Shown: positions 9,165 to 21,195, counted from the first letter of the stretch. The stretch is 64,000 nucleotides of DNA from Stictocephala bisonia (GCA_035578905.1 JAQJVL010000681.1:186001-250000); one strand, 5' to 3'. Notes: generated by a model from the sequence alone, not told the origin. A program made the numbers and translations.

Positions 9165-9997
9165 CGAAAGCAAGAGAGGCATTCCGCTGTTTGTAAACAT
9201 TGCTCCAGTCTGCCGTATCAAGTTCAGTAATCAGCTGTTCATTATCGATGCGATATGTCGGTTGATCAGCCTTGACCTTGACCGTCGACAACTCTACTCC
9301 CAGACATAACGCTGTCATGTAGTGATCTGTCACACAGCTGTCTACCACTGCCGCTTCAATTTTAAATTTATCCTTATCTGCAAGTTTAACTAGAATATGA
9401 TCAATACAAGTTTTTGAATCTCCACTAATCCTTTTTGGTACATTAATTAACGATTCTATTCCATTGTAAGCTAATGTTAATTTGTAATCATCAATAGCTG
9501 AACTATCATCTAATATATTAATATTCATATCCCCCATGATCACAACATTTCTACCATTCCTTGTAATAGTATCCTCTAAAATAGTTTTTAATTCATCCAC
9601 AAACATTGCTATAGAATGCTGATGCCGTCTATAAATAGACATTAAATTAATTTTACATCCCAAAACATTAAAACTAAGCATTATTACATCAGCTGTTTTA
9701 AAATCAACTAGGTGTCTTTCTATTCCATTAATATCATCATGAACAAAAATTGCTATTCCACCTGCTTTGTTTTCTTCATTAGTTTTGAAATAAATAATGT
9801 AATTTGGAATTTGATAAAATTGTATCTCATCATCCTTGATCCAAATTTCTGACAAAATTAATTTTAGGCAAGCATTGTACAACAGACAACTCAACTAAAA
9901 AGGAATCAAAATTTGCCCTTAAACTTCTTATGTTTTGATGCAAAATAACCAGACCATTATTATTACTCAAAAATTGAATACTTTTAGTGTAATTCAT
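9165..9997 (-). pseudogene. Non-LTR retroelement ORF2 remnant: AP-like endonuclease domain
   Basis: Reads leftward from an ATG at 9997. An N-terminal LHQNIRSLRANFDSF block is the typical start of the APE-type endonuclease of Jockey/CR1 elements. A frameshift near 9885 then leads into a longer frame with ILSEIW, YRRHQHS, VIMGDMNINIL, DHILVK and VTDHYM, which correspond to the endonuclease catalytic blocks (GDxN, DH, SDH-like). The frame ends abruptly near 9165 before any reverse-transcriptase motif, where unrelated sequence joins. It is a 3'-truncated copy, with its ORF1 on the same strand to the right. Confidence 0.8.
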
Positions 9998-10030
9998 AAT
10001 TACTATTTTTTAGATTTTAACAAGTAGAAC

Positions 10031-10316
10031 GCAGTTAACCTGCACATATCGTCAGGGTTACTGTTACCAAAATAGTTGGAATATAGCAGTACAAACATAT
10101 GCTAACAAACATAACATACTTAAAAAACATAACCTACAAACAGAAACATAACCTAACAAGTAAACAACTGTTAACCTACCCATATCAGTTAGTATTACTT
10201 TTACCAAAATAATTTCAATAATGTAGTACAATCTTAACCTACAAAACATAACATACTTAATAAGATAACCTACAAAACATAACCTACTTAAATTAACTAC
10301 AATTATTGGAAATAGC
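10031..10316. repeat. Two-copy tandem duplication between ORF1 and ORF2
   Basis: A block of about 135 bp starting GTTAACCTGC... (10032) recurs from about 10168, sharing ACCCATATC, TTACCAAAATA, GTAGTAC and several AACCTACAAA words. It lies between the retroelement's ORF1 and ORF2. Confidence 0.55.
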
Positions 10317-10721
10317 CTACCTAATTTTTTCAAGATCAGCCTGGCATTTTACAAATATTACCGGTCCATTATCTTCCTTCCTGAGAAAAATCTTTCCACC
10401 TCGCACCCATAGCCACTTGTATCCATACTTCTTCCTTTCCTCCCTTGCCATGGTCAGCAGCCTCCTCCTTGCTGGGGTAAGTGACTCATTCACGTAGATT
10501 GTATGATCTGTATTCAAGTTCAAATGCCTTGTGGAAAAATCCCTCTTGGCCCGTCTCTTTGCTAGCATGCCATCAGCATCCACCCTTCTTACAAATTTGA
10601 CTATGATGCCAGAGGGTTCCTTGGAGTTTGGTCTTCTCCCCAACGTGTGGCAGGCATCAATCATTGAGTCTTGGATATTCATACCCAGTGCTGCACCCAC
10701 ATCCTTAACAGTCTGGATCAC
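10317..10721 (-). pseudogene. Non-LTR ORF1, C-terminal (RNA-binding) part
   Basis: A 134-residue frame with ACHTLGRRPNS, IIVKFVRRVDAD, RRAKRDF and YVNESLTPARRRLL, the pattern of the C-terminal nucleic-acid-binding domain of ORF1 proteins in Jockey/CR1-like elements. It continues the N-terminal part at 10758-11378 after a short break in frame. It would package element RNA. Confidence 0.7.
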
Positions 10722-10757
10722 GTTATTATTCTAAACATGTACCCCTTGTATCTCAAC

Positions 10758-11378
10758 TCAATTCCTTCCTGAGTATTGTTCTGACTCATCTAGCCTGTCC
10801 TCTAACTGTTTTATTCTATCTCTAAGCACTCTATTTTCAGAAACTAAATCCTCAATTTTTTCAAAGTATTGTTTAACCTTCTCAGTCTGTTCCTTTAAAG
10901 CATTTGTATTTTCAATTAACTTTTCATTCATGGCCTCATATGATTTATTAAATTCTCTAATTGAGGTTTTATGTTCAGTTGACAAGTCTTCAATAGCTTT
11001 CATAACATGTTCTAAAGTCAACTTACCTTCAGTGGCCTCAGTTACAAACGTCATACTACGCCGTCTCTCCTCCCCACAAGGATCACACCTCCAAGCAACT
11101 CCAGCAGCTGCTAGGTATTCCAAGTCAGCCTTACTAAGCTTAGCACATGATCCGTGGAAAGTTTGTTCACAATCACAATAGGATGTTCTAATTTGCTTAG
11201 CCGTTAAGGCCTTATTACATACTCCACACAACGCATTTTCTAGGTTATGTTGACGAGGACAATATATCACAACAGAACTAATACAACCAACACAATTGAG
11301 AGGTGTAATTATGGAATACACACACACTTTAAGGCTTATACTAACTTTTAAACTCAAAAACATATGACAGATTAACAA
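10758..11378 (-). pseudogene. Non-LTR ORF1, N-terminal part: PHD-like finger plus coiled coil
   Basis: Contains a PHD-type zinc finger (CGVCNKALTAKQ ... CDCEQTFHGSCAKL ... WRCDPC, about residues 48-100) followed by a long heptad-rich coiled coil to the end. The frame stops after SEQYSGRN, where related elements read on into the RNA-binding domain, so ORF1 is interrupted here. The upstream part of the frame before the finger is probably 5' UTR. Confidence 0.75.
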
Positions 11379-11424
11379 TTATACCACATAAAATCATCTT
11401 CTAAAGGGAGCTCACTATCATCAA

Positions 11425-11497
11425 CTGTGAAGCACTGCGTTTTATGCGTTATTTGTTTTTTGAAGTTTTATCTTCAAGATGTCGCAGTGCTTCACAG
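11425..11497. repeat. Hairpin: 15-bp perfect inverted repeat
   Basis: CTGTGAAGCACTGCG (11425-11439) and CGCAGTGCTTCACAG (11483-11497) are exact complements across a 43-nt loop, which itself holds a small TGAAG/CTTCA hairpin. It lies just outside the 5' end of the minus-strand retroelement. Confidence 0.8.
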
Positions 11498-11679
11498 AAG
11501 ATTATTAGTTATTATCTTCAACGTTTTTCACTCAAGTTTATTTAACTCCACAAATATTGTTAGGTAGTTTCAATTTCACATTTTTATATCTTAAATGTTG
11601 TATAATGTAGTTAATATTAACCACCTAAACGAAAACCATTATTAACTTAAACTAACTATTTTACTTTCCTTCATATTCA

Positions 11680-12650
11680 TCCATACTCTTCAAAGACTTT
11701 GATCTTCTAGCTCACCCATGCACGACAAAGGTTCATATTCATCCCACGTACCCATAAAATTATGACATTGCTGCCCCTCTCAATCATCCATACAGAATGA
11801 TGAACTTACCCTTCCTGTTTACCGATATATTCACATGGCTGTTGTCCATCGCACCCACTCATACAAAGATAACGTTGCCTTTTTTCCCATTTCACCATAC
11901 ACATATGACAATATTGTCCTTCCTGTTCACCCATATACAAAGACGACGTTTCCTCCCATTTCACCATACATATATGACAATATTGTCCTTCTTGTTCACC
12001 CATACAAGTACAATATTGTCGGCCCTACCACTCATATATACAAAGATGGTGTAGCCTTTCTGCCCATTTCACCATACAAATATGACAATATAATCATTGT
12101 TATTCAACCATACACGCACAACGCTGTTGGCACTCTCAACTCATCTATACAAAGATGATGTTGCCTTTATAACCATCCAACCATAATCATATGACAATAT
12201 TGTCATTCCTGTTCAACCATACTTGCACAACGCTGTTGGCCCTCCCACTCATCTATACAAAGATGATGTTGTCTTTATAACCATTCAACTATACAAACAT
12301 CATGATTTTATTCCTCCTCCTAACTTAGACAAGTTTAAGGTCCCTCACACCTACCAATACAAAGATGGAAATGGTTTTTTTACATAAAACCATATACATA
12401 TGACAATGTTATTCTTCTTGTTCCTCTATACACGCACAACGTTGTTGGCTCTCTCGCCCATCAATACAAAGATAAAAATGTATTTTTTTTACATAAAAAT
12501 ATACAAATATGACGAGATTGTCATTTACCCCATCATTAAAATTACACGGTTTTTACCCTCCTGCCTGCTTATACAAGGACGATCTTTCTGTTTATGTTTC
12601 TTAAACATTTACATACGATAAGGTTGTCCTTTCTTTTCAACCTTTCTGCC
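11680..12650. repeat. Degenerate minisatellite, basic unit about 35 bp (dimer about 69 bp)
   Basis: Repeated CCATACACATATGACAATAT, TTGTCCTTCCTGTTCACCC and ATACAAAGACGAYGTT blocks. CCCATTTCACC recurs at 11886, 11955 and 12063. Open frames on both strands follow from the periodic sequence and are not genes. Confidence 0.75.
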
Positions 12651-13269
12651 ACCTATGACCTTACTTAACTCTAATTCAGCAAGTGTGTTTTTGAATTTTT
12701 CACACACTTACACACGAACAATGATTTTTTTTGTATTAAACAACATGCACACGTTTTCATAATCATGCCAAAGTTATCGTTTCATAATCATGCTATAGTT
12801 TCATAATCATGCCAAACGTATTATTAGTTACGTAGTAATATGTAGTAAAGAAATAAGTAATACAATAGTCTTGTTACTGTTTACACACGAACAATAAGTT
12901 TTGTTTTATCAATTAACAAGAACAGGTAAGCTCTAATGTCATAATCGTGCCAAAGTTATTGCGATTGTCAAATAGTTTCAAATTTTCTATTCTAAAAAAA
13001 AACTATAATGAAACATTCATTCCAATATCTAGGGCCAAACATTTTCAAGACTTCCAGACAGTATAAGGCAATTCAATTTACTCAAAATATTTTGCAAAGA
13101 GTTATATAAATACGTATAAAAAACTAATTTTACTGTTCCTAACAGATTTAATTGTTTATTTTATGTGATCATATGTTTATTTTAAACTGGTCATACTAGT
13201 TGAAACAACTATTGGTTAATTTCCTAGGTTTTTTTGATATGAACATATTATCTCAATTTGCAAATCGGC
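12651..13269. other. Non-coding stretch with a short CATAATCATGCC repeat
   Basis: No gene. TTTCATAATCATGC occurs three times between about 12756 and 12822, with a related copy near 12940. Otherwise AT-rich. Confidence 0.45.
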
Positions 13270-13410
13270 TTTATAAAAGATGCGGAAATTTTTTAAATAG
13301 TTTGAAAGCAATTAAATCAGGGTTTGTTTCACTTGTTAGAGCTAAACTTGAATATGGAGCTGTAATATGAAATCCTCATATTAATTATCTCATAGATTTC
13401 GTTTAACTTA
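13270..13410 (+). pseudogene. Reverse-transcriptase tail fragment of a non-LTR element
   Basis: A frame reading LYKRCGNFLNSLKAIKSG then LVRAKLEYGAVI, a stop (TGA where Trp is expected) and NPH. This matches the conserved LVRPxLEYxxxxWNP block just after the RT domain of Jockey/CR1 elements. It is a short, isolated fossil. Confidence 0.65.
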
Positions 13411-14559
13411 TCATGGGACGTCTCCTTGAAAAGAAGAAATGTCACCAATGGCGTCATAAAGTATGTTTTTTGTAACCATGATCATATACAAGTCAGAAAA
13501 AAGTTGTGAATGTGTTTCAATATTTTTTCCACCCTGTATATGCAAGTAGTAGGTGTGTATCTAATTTACGTATGGAATTTGTGTTACATTTATATTTATT
13601 AAAACGCGGGAACTAAGTATGAATACATGATCTAGAGCAACAACATTGCAAAAAAACATTATTTTACTATATGATTACTTGATATATTGATATTTCTCGT
13701 TCAGTGTTATAATTATATTGACTTTCATTTTGAAAGAAAATGTCAATATGTATATGTTGCAAATGGTTGCCACCTCCAACTGCGCATCTCTGTCCCGAGT
13801 TCCTTGTTGTGACTGGATGTCATATTGGCTGTCCCGTTAAAGAAGGCTCTTTACGTGGACAGAGTAGATTGAGCATGTGACCATGTGTATAAACCCGATA
13901 TGTAACATGTACTCTATGATATAATAGAGTTACATGACACAGTCTGGGGTGTCCGGTGGACAGTCGGCGAGAGCAGGTACTGTTGGATTTGTCATCCCTG
14001 GCCCCAATCATTGGAATAGGAAAGTCTTTTGGGGCGGAGATGCTGGAAATACTCTCTTTTCCATTTAATAGGGTCCATAAGGTTTATATGGCACTATTTG
14101 GTACTTTCCATTTGGTAACTACCGTCTTACTAAACACCATGAAAATTTTTAATAGAATGACACAGAGAACTCTCTATCTCATTTCCACCTTTCACTAGTA
14201 AAACCATAAGGTACTCTTAGTATTTATTGTATTTTGAGTTTAGAAAACTGTTTGTTGTTAATTTGAACGTCTCTTATCACAAGTCGTTGAAGTTATTTTA
14301 CATCACAAAGAGCGTGTAATTTTATTATTACATTAGTATTACATCTCTATACTATAGTTCGTTCGGACAGAGTGAACTGTGTGATATATTTAACGCATAT
14401 AGTGGGTTTCAACAGCGGAGGGGTAGTTCCACCTACCACTCAACTTCCGTACATTACGGGCATGACCAACTTCAATCTTCAAATGTTCTGCTTCAGCAGA
14501 AGTGTTTAGCTGAAAAAATAATTCAGTACTGCTCGGATAGAATGGTCAAATTATTAGTG
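13411..14559. other. Non-coding stretch
   Basis: No supportable gene. A CCACCCTGTATA word at about 13530-13541 resembles transposon ends seen in arthropods, but no partner was found. The short frames at 13820-14198 have no domain features. Confidence 0.35.
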
Positions 14560-16010
14560 ATTTAATAAATGCCTCTATGACACAAGGCATATTTTCCAAA
14601 CCGTTAAAAGTTGCTATAATTCGCCCAATACATAAATCTAGTCCGAAAAATATACTATCGAATTATCGTCCAATAGCTATCTTATCAGTAATAGAGAAGG
14701 TATTTAAAAAATATATTTCCTTTTATTTAAACAAATATCTTAGTGAAAATGATATAATTTGCTCAAACCAACACGGTTTTCAAAAGGGGAAGGGGACTGA
14801 AACAGTTTTATTAGATTTCGTTGATTTTATAAATAATAAACAACAGAGAGCAAGTAATAGTGGTATTTATTGATTACTCGAAGGCTTTTGATACACTCGA
14901 TCACAATATCGTGCTAGATGAACTTAAGAAAATAGGAATTACAGGGAATATGTATTCATGGTTTGCAAGTTATCTAAAAGAGCGACCTATGATTGTAACA
15001 ATTTGCGAATCATACAGTACAAGTAAAGTCTTGACCCACGGTGTACCACAAGGAAGCGTATTAGGCCCAATTTTATTTAATAATTATGTAAATAACTTAT
15101 CTGAGCTTCAGGTTGATGGTAATATTTTTATGTATGCAGATGCCACAGTTATTACAGTTGCAAGTAAGGACTTCTATTTAGCGTAATACTATATGCAGTC
15201 AGATTTCAACATTTTATTAAGATGGACACACGACAAAAAGTTGACTATCAATCCAAAAAAGACAATAGTTACGAATTTCCACCCATCCCATAATAATCCT
15301 GGCCACATACTATCCATTCGTTCTCATGACTGTAAATACCTCACGACTAACAATGTAAACACTTGCGCATGCGGTGTACTGAAAGTAGTCTTAGAAACAC
15401 GTTATTAGGGTATAATAATAGACAACAAACTAAGATGGGAGTGCCACATAAATTATATAGTTAACAAACTAAAACCTATTTCAGCTAAATTGTTCGATTT
15501 AAGGAAAATTTTTCCATTCAATGCCCTAAAGATTATTTATAAAAGTATGTTCGAGTCCATTATACGTTTATGGAGTAGAAATCTGAGGTGTAGCATCGAA
15601 AACCTTATCCCAACGCTTAGAATCTCTGCAACGTAGAACCCTAAAAACTATATTTAGAAAGCAGTACAATAACGATTTGGACGATTTAGTGTTTTTGTTG
15701 GTGCAGTGTAATACCCTATATCCGAAAGAATTTAGAAAGTACAAGTTGTTGCAAAAGTTTTATATGAAAAAGAAATTTCAAATTTCCAACTTTAACACCC
15801 AATACAATTTTCGTAACTTAGAACGATATAAACTATCACGTTTTTGTAATACATATGGAAAAAATTCTCTTAGTTATGTAATTCCGTCACTTTTTAATGA
15901 TCTGCCAGATAATCTGGAATTTTTTACAAAATTCGAACATGTGAGACAATTCATATATCTCTGGCTTGTGCAAATGTCTGAAGGTTGTAATTTAAGTTGT
16001 TGATTACTAC
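14560..16010 (+). pseudogene. Decayed non-LTR reverse transcriptase (Jockey/CR1-like)
   Basis: Frames in succession give RT blocks: VAIIRPIHKSSP and NYRPIAILS (14600-14690), NQHGFQKGKGT (14767-14800), VFIDYSKAFDTLDH (14860-14900), THGVPQGSVLGPILF (15035-15080), and YADAT at about 15135 where the catalytic FADDT is expected, so the second aspartate is lost. DKKLTINPKKT follows, then after frameshifts a diverged thumb and tail to 16003. Several frameshifts and stops separate the pieces. The element lacks ORF1 and endonuclease, so it is a 5'-truncated, dead copy. Confidence 0.8.
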
Positions 16011-17595
16011 ATTTGATTTTTGTATTCCTTTATATTTATGTTAAAAAACGAGTTATAAGCATAGTGGTCTATATAGCTAGGTAAGTTAGGAATAAGTTTT
16101 TGTTCATTTGGTAGTAGAAAAAAAATTAAAAATAAAAATGTAATAAATTTTGTTATGTTAACTAATAAATACCCTTGAAAAATATGATGTAAGTCATTGA
16201 TATGTCTTGTTTTATTTTATCTCTTCTCTTAGTTTTTAAATTAGTTATGGACTTAGTAATCTGCATTATTTCTTATTATGTTTAGGTTATTGATAGTATA
16301 AAAATATATTTAGAAACGTTTTAGCAGTGATAACAATATGGTCACAATATTGATGTTGAGAAACCATGTCATTCTTTTAATTTTATTCTATTAAAATATT
16401 ATAATTATTAGTTATAATTTTACAACATTGTTAATATTTATTTTTATTCTGGTGGGTTGAAAATAGAAACTAAAGCAACGTCGCCATGAGCGCATATAAT
16501 TTATTATGTACATACATATCTGTATTTTTTTTTTTTCTAATTTTTAGAAGTTATTTCCTTAGTTTGTGTGCATTTAAAAATTTACACGAGTATTACTTAT
16601 AAATGTTATTAAGAGCACCCAACGACAAATCCTTTGATTAGTTGGGACTCGTACTGTAAATACTTTGAGATATAAACTTCTTGAAAACTTCTACGACATT
16701 TAAAGGGGGGTTTGGAATAAATCAAGTAGTCAACCCTTATTTTTCCAACAACTTAAGTCAAAAATAGTTGATATTAGCCTAAACCATAGCACAGTGTAGC
16801 AGGTTTTAAATTATTAAATTACTTAGTTTATTAGAGATATGACATCAACAACGTTTTCTTTTATTTTCAGACAAAATATCAAGCCTAAGTATACAGCGAC
16901 ATCACATATCCTTCATGGACAGCCAGTTTGTAAATGTCCCTAATGACTTAACTAACACAAATGAATAATGATGGAGTGTCGCCTGATAAAGTAAATATGA
17001 CTCCCTTGAAAAATGGGGTGAATAATGTAGGCCATACAGTAATAAGTACAGTAAAAATGTTAGCACGGTTAACTAATATAGGAACCGGAATAGGAAATCC
17101 TTTAAATGGCCCCATTTGTTCCGCAAAAGCAAAGGATTTTTTTCACTTCTTTAGGACTACAGGGCGTGATTAATACCTCAAACGCTAAGACTTAGTTATA
17201 CAAAAGTAAACAATATTAATTAATATATTGAATATATGTAATAAATTCAGAGTATAAAATAAATTAGTATCGTGTAATAAATATTGCAAAAAGAAAACTG
17301 TATTTTTCATTCTACGATGTCGTTTGGGTATTCTATATACTGCTGCTTAGAAGAATGTCAAATATTTATTTCTTTAAAACAAGTTTGAGATTTTTAATAT
17401 TCTTAATTTGAAGTGGTATTTTATGGAAATATTTTTGTACTTGATATTTAGGAGAATATAAGACTTGTTTTAGAATAAAACTGATGTAATAAAATGTTGA
17501 TTTGAAGACTTAGATTATCTTTAGATGTTAAATAGACAATTTTACCTATTACTTATAACAATATTTTAATTTTTGCTTCTGAACTTTGGCTGACC
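16011..17595. other. Non-coding, AT-rich stretch
   Basis: No gene seen on either strand. A 70-codon frame at 16961-17173 has no recognisable features. Simple T-rich and A-rich runs only. Confidence 0.4.
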
Positions 17596-17600
17596 TTTAA

Positions 17601-18487
17601 GGGGAGCAGACTTCCCTATCTTCGGCCATGTTAGCTTATGTACCTTTTTCTCAAAAACCATTTAAGATAGGGAGATGAAATTTTTACCATTATTTTATAT
17701 TCTCTTTGTAAACAATATCTCCAGGGGAATTTTGTTTATTTTAATTAATTTATAAACAAAAATGTTTACTTTCAATATTTATTTATTTTTTATTTTTAAG
17801 TATTTATATAAATTAACTGGAGAAGTTGTGTATATTAAAGCCCTACATATGTGTACCAAGTTTCAATGTTCTAGCTCCAACAGTTTTGGAGAAAAAGGTA
17901 CATAAGGTATAAAAAAAACACTGTTTTCGGAGAAATGAATATATTACGGGTTTGGATCTGCTTTTATTTGAAGGTGGAGTTTGGACTGATGTATTAGGCC
18001 TATCTATACATAAGTTAGGGTTACATTTATTACCTTGAGCATGCCAACCAAATGTTTTCTTCTTTTTAAAAATCCTATTTGATACTGGCATTCTGCAGAT
18101 TATAATCATATTATTATTACACAAATGTAATCCACAAACAAATCACTTTACTTGAAACACACAGTTATTACTATAAAATTACCAGTAGTACTAACTGACA
18201 GCTGTCACAACAATAAACACCAAACAGAAATGTAAACAAACATCAAAACCTTTCAAATTATGTTGTCATTCAAAACATAGACACTATAAGAAATAACATT
18301 TATGAACTTATTACTATGGTAAAAATTTGTTGCAAAAATGCACTTGCATAGTTTTAAACAAAGTATTTTTTCACATCTGATATAAATTTAATATATATAT
18401 CATGTTATATATCAATTTAAAGAGCAGGAAATGAGCTACAATAAAAGTAAAAAAAATGGATAAAAAATGTTTTCGAGGTCTGCTCCC
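17601..18487. mobile_element. MITE with GGGGAGCAGAC ends and TTTAA (or TTAA) target duplication
   Basis: The left end GGGGAGCAGAC pairs with GTCTGCTCCC at the right end. Both sides are flanked by TTTAA (17596-17600 and 18488-18492), giving a 5-bp TTTAA or 4-bp TTAA duplication (TTAA being the piggyBac/Kolobok type). Internally, CTTATGTACCTTTTTCTCAA (near 17635) has an inverted partner GAGAAAAAGGTACATAAGG near 17890. A minus-strand frame of 93 codons (18124-17843) has no known domain. The left breakpoint of the tandem duplication falls inside it at about 18275, so unit 2 keeps only its right part (39957-40169). Confidence 0.65.
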
Positions 18488-18951
18488 TTTAAAGTTAATA
18501 TTTCTTTATACCTCTATTAAGTGCTTTTTCTAAGTCAAGTTTATCATAAAACTATTTGCCATAAGTTTTTTAATGTTGCTAAGAGACAGCCAAAAATTGA
18601 ATTAAAAATTCTTACTGTGGGATATTGTTCTTTTTTAAATACAAGGCTGATTTTGTAAAAAAAAATTAACTTCAAACAAAATAACTGTTCTTTACATTAT
18701 TCAGAAAAATTAAAACCTATAGGATGAAAGATGATTGTTTGGGTGCAATTACGCATAAATTGTTTAGTTTTAACACTAATTCATATTGTTTGTCGGAAGG
18801 CAATACGTTGTAATTTCAACCATAGATCAAGCCAGAAAATAAACATTGAAATTATATGAATTTTTTTATCTTTCCCCCCTGAGTTAGTGTATTGTCTCCC
18901 ATTCTAGGGGTTGTGTGTATCTACTCTAATAATGAACAGAACTTATTGCAC

Positions 18952-19166
18952 GTTTCAACTGCTCGATCAACAAGAGTTTTCTTCTTCTATCTCTTGTTGA
19001 TCGAGCAGGTGAAACGAGCAATATCTATCTACTTTGTTTCCCAGCAGAACTACGAAAATCAACCGTGGATTCATGGAACTTATGACTTGGTTCAAAACAA
19101 AATCTCCACGTAAGTTGGGTTCTTATGTGGAGAATTTGGACCGAGTCATAAGTTCCATGAATCCAC
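18952..19166. repeat. Two consecutive long hairpins (unit 1)
   Basis: Hairpin 1: 18952-18976 pairs with 18991-19015, 24 of 25 bases, around a 14-nt loop. Hairpin 2: 19065-19109 pairs with 19127-19166 around a 17-nt loop, with one 5-nt bulge and a few mismatches. A small ACAACCA/TGGTTGT hairpin follows near 19223. The copies in unit 2 are unchanged. Confidence 0.85.
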
Positions 19167-19303
19167 ATTCAACATTCAACACGGACACTCCAGACTTCTA
19201 TAGTGGTGTCTACGTTGATGACAACCACTGGTTGTTATTAAGAGAACCGAGCATGGAGCCTATCGCCTACAATCTCCTAAACACTTTGTCCCAAAGTAGC
19301 TGA
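19073..19303 (+). CDS. Unrecognised short frame after the hairpins (unit 1)
   Basis: From the ATG at 19073 the frame gives about 76 residues. The C-terminal half (FNTDTPDFYSGVYVDDNHWL ... NLLNTLSQSS) has protein-like composition. The N-terminal part is encoded by the second hairpin, so one arm is read as sense and the other as its complement. The family is unknown. It may be the last exon or a fragment of a larger, perhaps viral, gene. No promoter was identified. Confidence 0.3.
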   Translation: MELMTWFKTKSPRKLGSYVENLDRVISSMNPHSTFNTDTPDFYSGVYVDDNHWLLLREPSMEPIAYNLLNTLSQSS

Positions 19304-21195
19304 GTTACAACACTGCGCCACCAGTAGCCCGTCTATCAACATGCAAGAAATAGACAGGCTTCTCAGTTTTAAGGAAAAGTACAGAAAAAGGAAAAATTCC
19401 ACTTGAAATAATATTAATGAACCATACAACTATCAATGACAAACTAATAATAGAAGAAGAAAATAAATATTTGGTTGTTTGTTGATTTAATTCTTACATT
19501 CAGTGATTATTTTTTGTGTAGCTATACTAATTTGAGATAGTTGAAGTTGAGTGTGACAGCTAAACATGTATGGGAAATATAAATTGAAAACATTAAATGT
19601 ATTGTGGTAACTGTATTTTTATGGTAGGTCAGAAAGTATGTAAATTTCATGAAACACATTATTGCTATTATTTCTGCTTCTTTGTCTAGTTCATTTAAAA
19701 CGACTGTAATAATATTACTTAGGCATTTTATTTTTGTAAGTAGTTAGTAAAACGTTAAGTAACTACTTTCTTATAATGAATATATAGTGAATGTGAATAT
19801 ATTATAATATGAATCTTATAATGATATATGAATGCGACAATGATTCATTAGAGTTCTTCAATCCCACTTAACTCTTCCTCCTCCTCTGAAAGACTGTCAC
19901 TGTCTATCAGATTCATTTTCAGCTGATATAACAAAGAATTCTATAATATTGTATATCTTGGGTTTGCCGCTGCAGTTTTTTTATATCTTCTCCACGTGGT
20001 TGCACTTTCCTTAAACTCGTTTTTAATGTGCGTCTCAAACTTTTATCACAACCTTGAAAGTTTATTTAATAAAGTTGGTATTCTATATACTTCTGTATGA
20101 AAATTGTACACAAGTCTTTATCTCTACACATTAATCAAAGTCATCTAAATAGGTTACCGTTTTACGTCGTTGTCAGTAGTAAAACACGCCTCACATTGAC
20201 CACTAACATGATTTAACCCCCTTGTTTAACTCTTCTCGCTCTGATACCCCCGTAGCTGCTGCTGTTCTTCGACGGCTACGGAATGTTAAAGTTTTTCGGG
20301 CTGGCTCTTAACGTTAACGATAATTTCGCGGCCCTGACTATGAATTACTCTATTCTTGACTAGAACTCTGTCGTTGTGGAAAATTAACAAACACTACAAC
20401 TAATAAAACATATCACAAATAAAACATATTATATGGCTATATTAATAATTGGTGTAAACCACACGCATTGAATGAACAAATAACTAGACACAAATGACAA
20501 CCACACTCATCAATGTCACAGAAAAGACTTATTTTAAAGAAGATTATAAAGTATTTTTTTAGAAAAGACAAATGGTTCTGTTAAATTTAATCGTACAGGT
20601 TTTTCCAAATTTTATTTTATGAATTTTTATTGGTAATTATATAGAACAGGGGTGATGTTGACTATTTTCATAGTATAGGTAGGTGGGGTTAGTTGTTATT
20701 TTCGTTACGATGCGCAGTAAGGAGGTTGTTGCAGATGAGTCGGTGTTTTCAGGACAGAGCGCATAACAATACCCCCCCCCCATCACCAAGCAGCCAAGGT
20801 CACGCGCACAGCTAAATTTGTACATGGGCGTTTGCTCGGCGAAGTGACTGGGAAGGGGAGTACCAATCTACTGGTCGTGGGTCAACAACCCAATAGTTTG
20901 AAACGAGTTTTTCACTTTGTTCAAATAGAAGGTCAAACATTCAGTTCATTTTGTGAGAAAACAAAGTTTAAAATAATTGGTCTTTTTTATAAATCTATAT
21001 TCTCTAAATTCAAGAGGTATTTGTTGGGTTGCTTTCTTTCTTAAGAACTTTAAAATTACCAAAGTTTAGTCAATATAGATACTTTTGGGGTTTTAACTAA
21101 CTGTTTGAGTCAACTCTGCATGGAGAGAGACTTACATAGAGGCATTTTTTCTTCGTTTTACTCTGTCAGTCATATGCCAGTAAATTGTTTTTGAA
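19304..21195. other. Mostly non-coding stretch upstream of the Tc1 transposase (unit 1)
   Basis: Holds one minus-strand coding fossil (19848-20039, listed separately), a CCGTAGC/GCTACGG hairpin near 20251-20282 and a C homopolymer at about 20769. Nothing else supportable. I could not identify a left terminal inverted repeat for the Tc1 element here. Confidence 0.4.
19848..20039 (-). pseudogene. C-terminal exon fossil with acidic tail (unit 1)
   Basis: The minus-strand frame from 20039 (preceded by an AG acceptor at 20041-20040) reads FETHIKNEFKESATTWRRYK, continues to a single TAG and then runs to an acidic end DSDSLSEEEEELSGIEEL and TAA at 19850-19848. The amphipathic, charged composition and the natural terminus suggest the last exon of a transposase-like or nuclear protein. 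The family is not recognised. Further up (about 20150-20330) a frame with CEACFTTDNDVKR before a GTAACC donor could be the previous exon. Confidence 0.35.

Noticed and set aside
11797..12158. Repetitive frames with HPYTKTTF/SPYTYDNIV-like repeats
   Set aside because: Open on both strands because of minisatellite periodicity; degenerate units, no start context, no domain.
16961..17173. 70-codon frame
   Set aside because: No domain, no promoter, isolated in AT-rich DNA.
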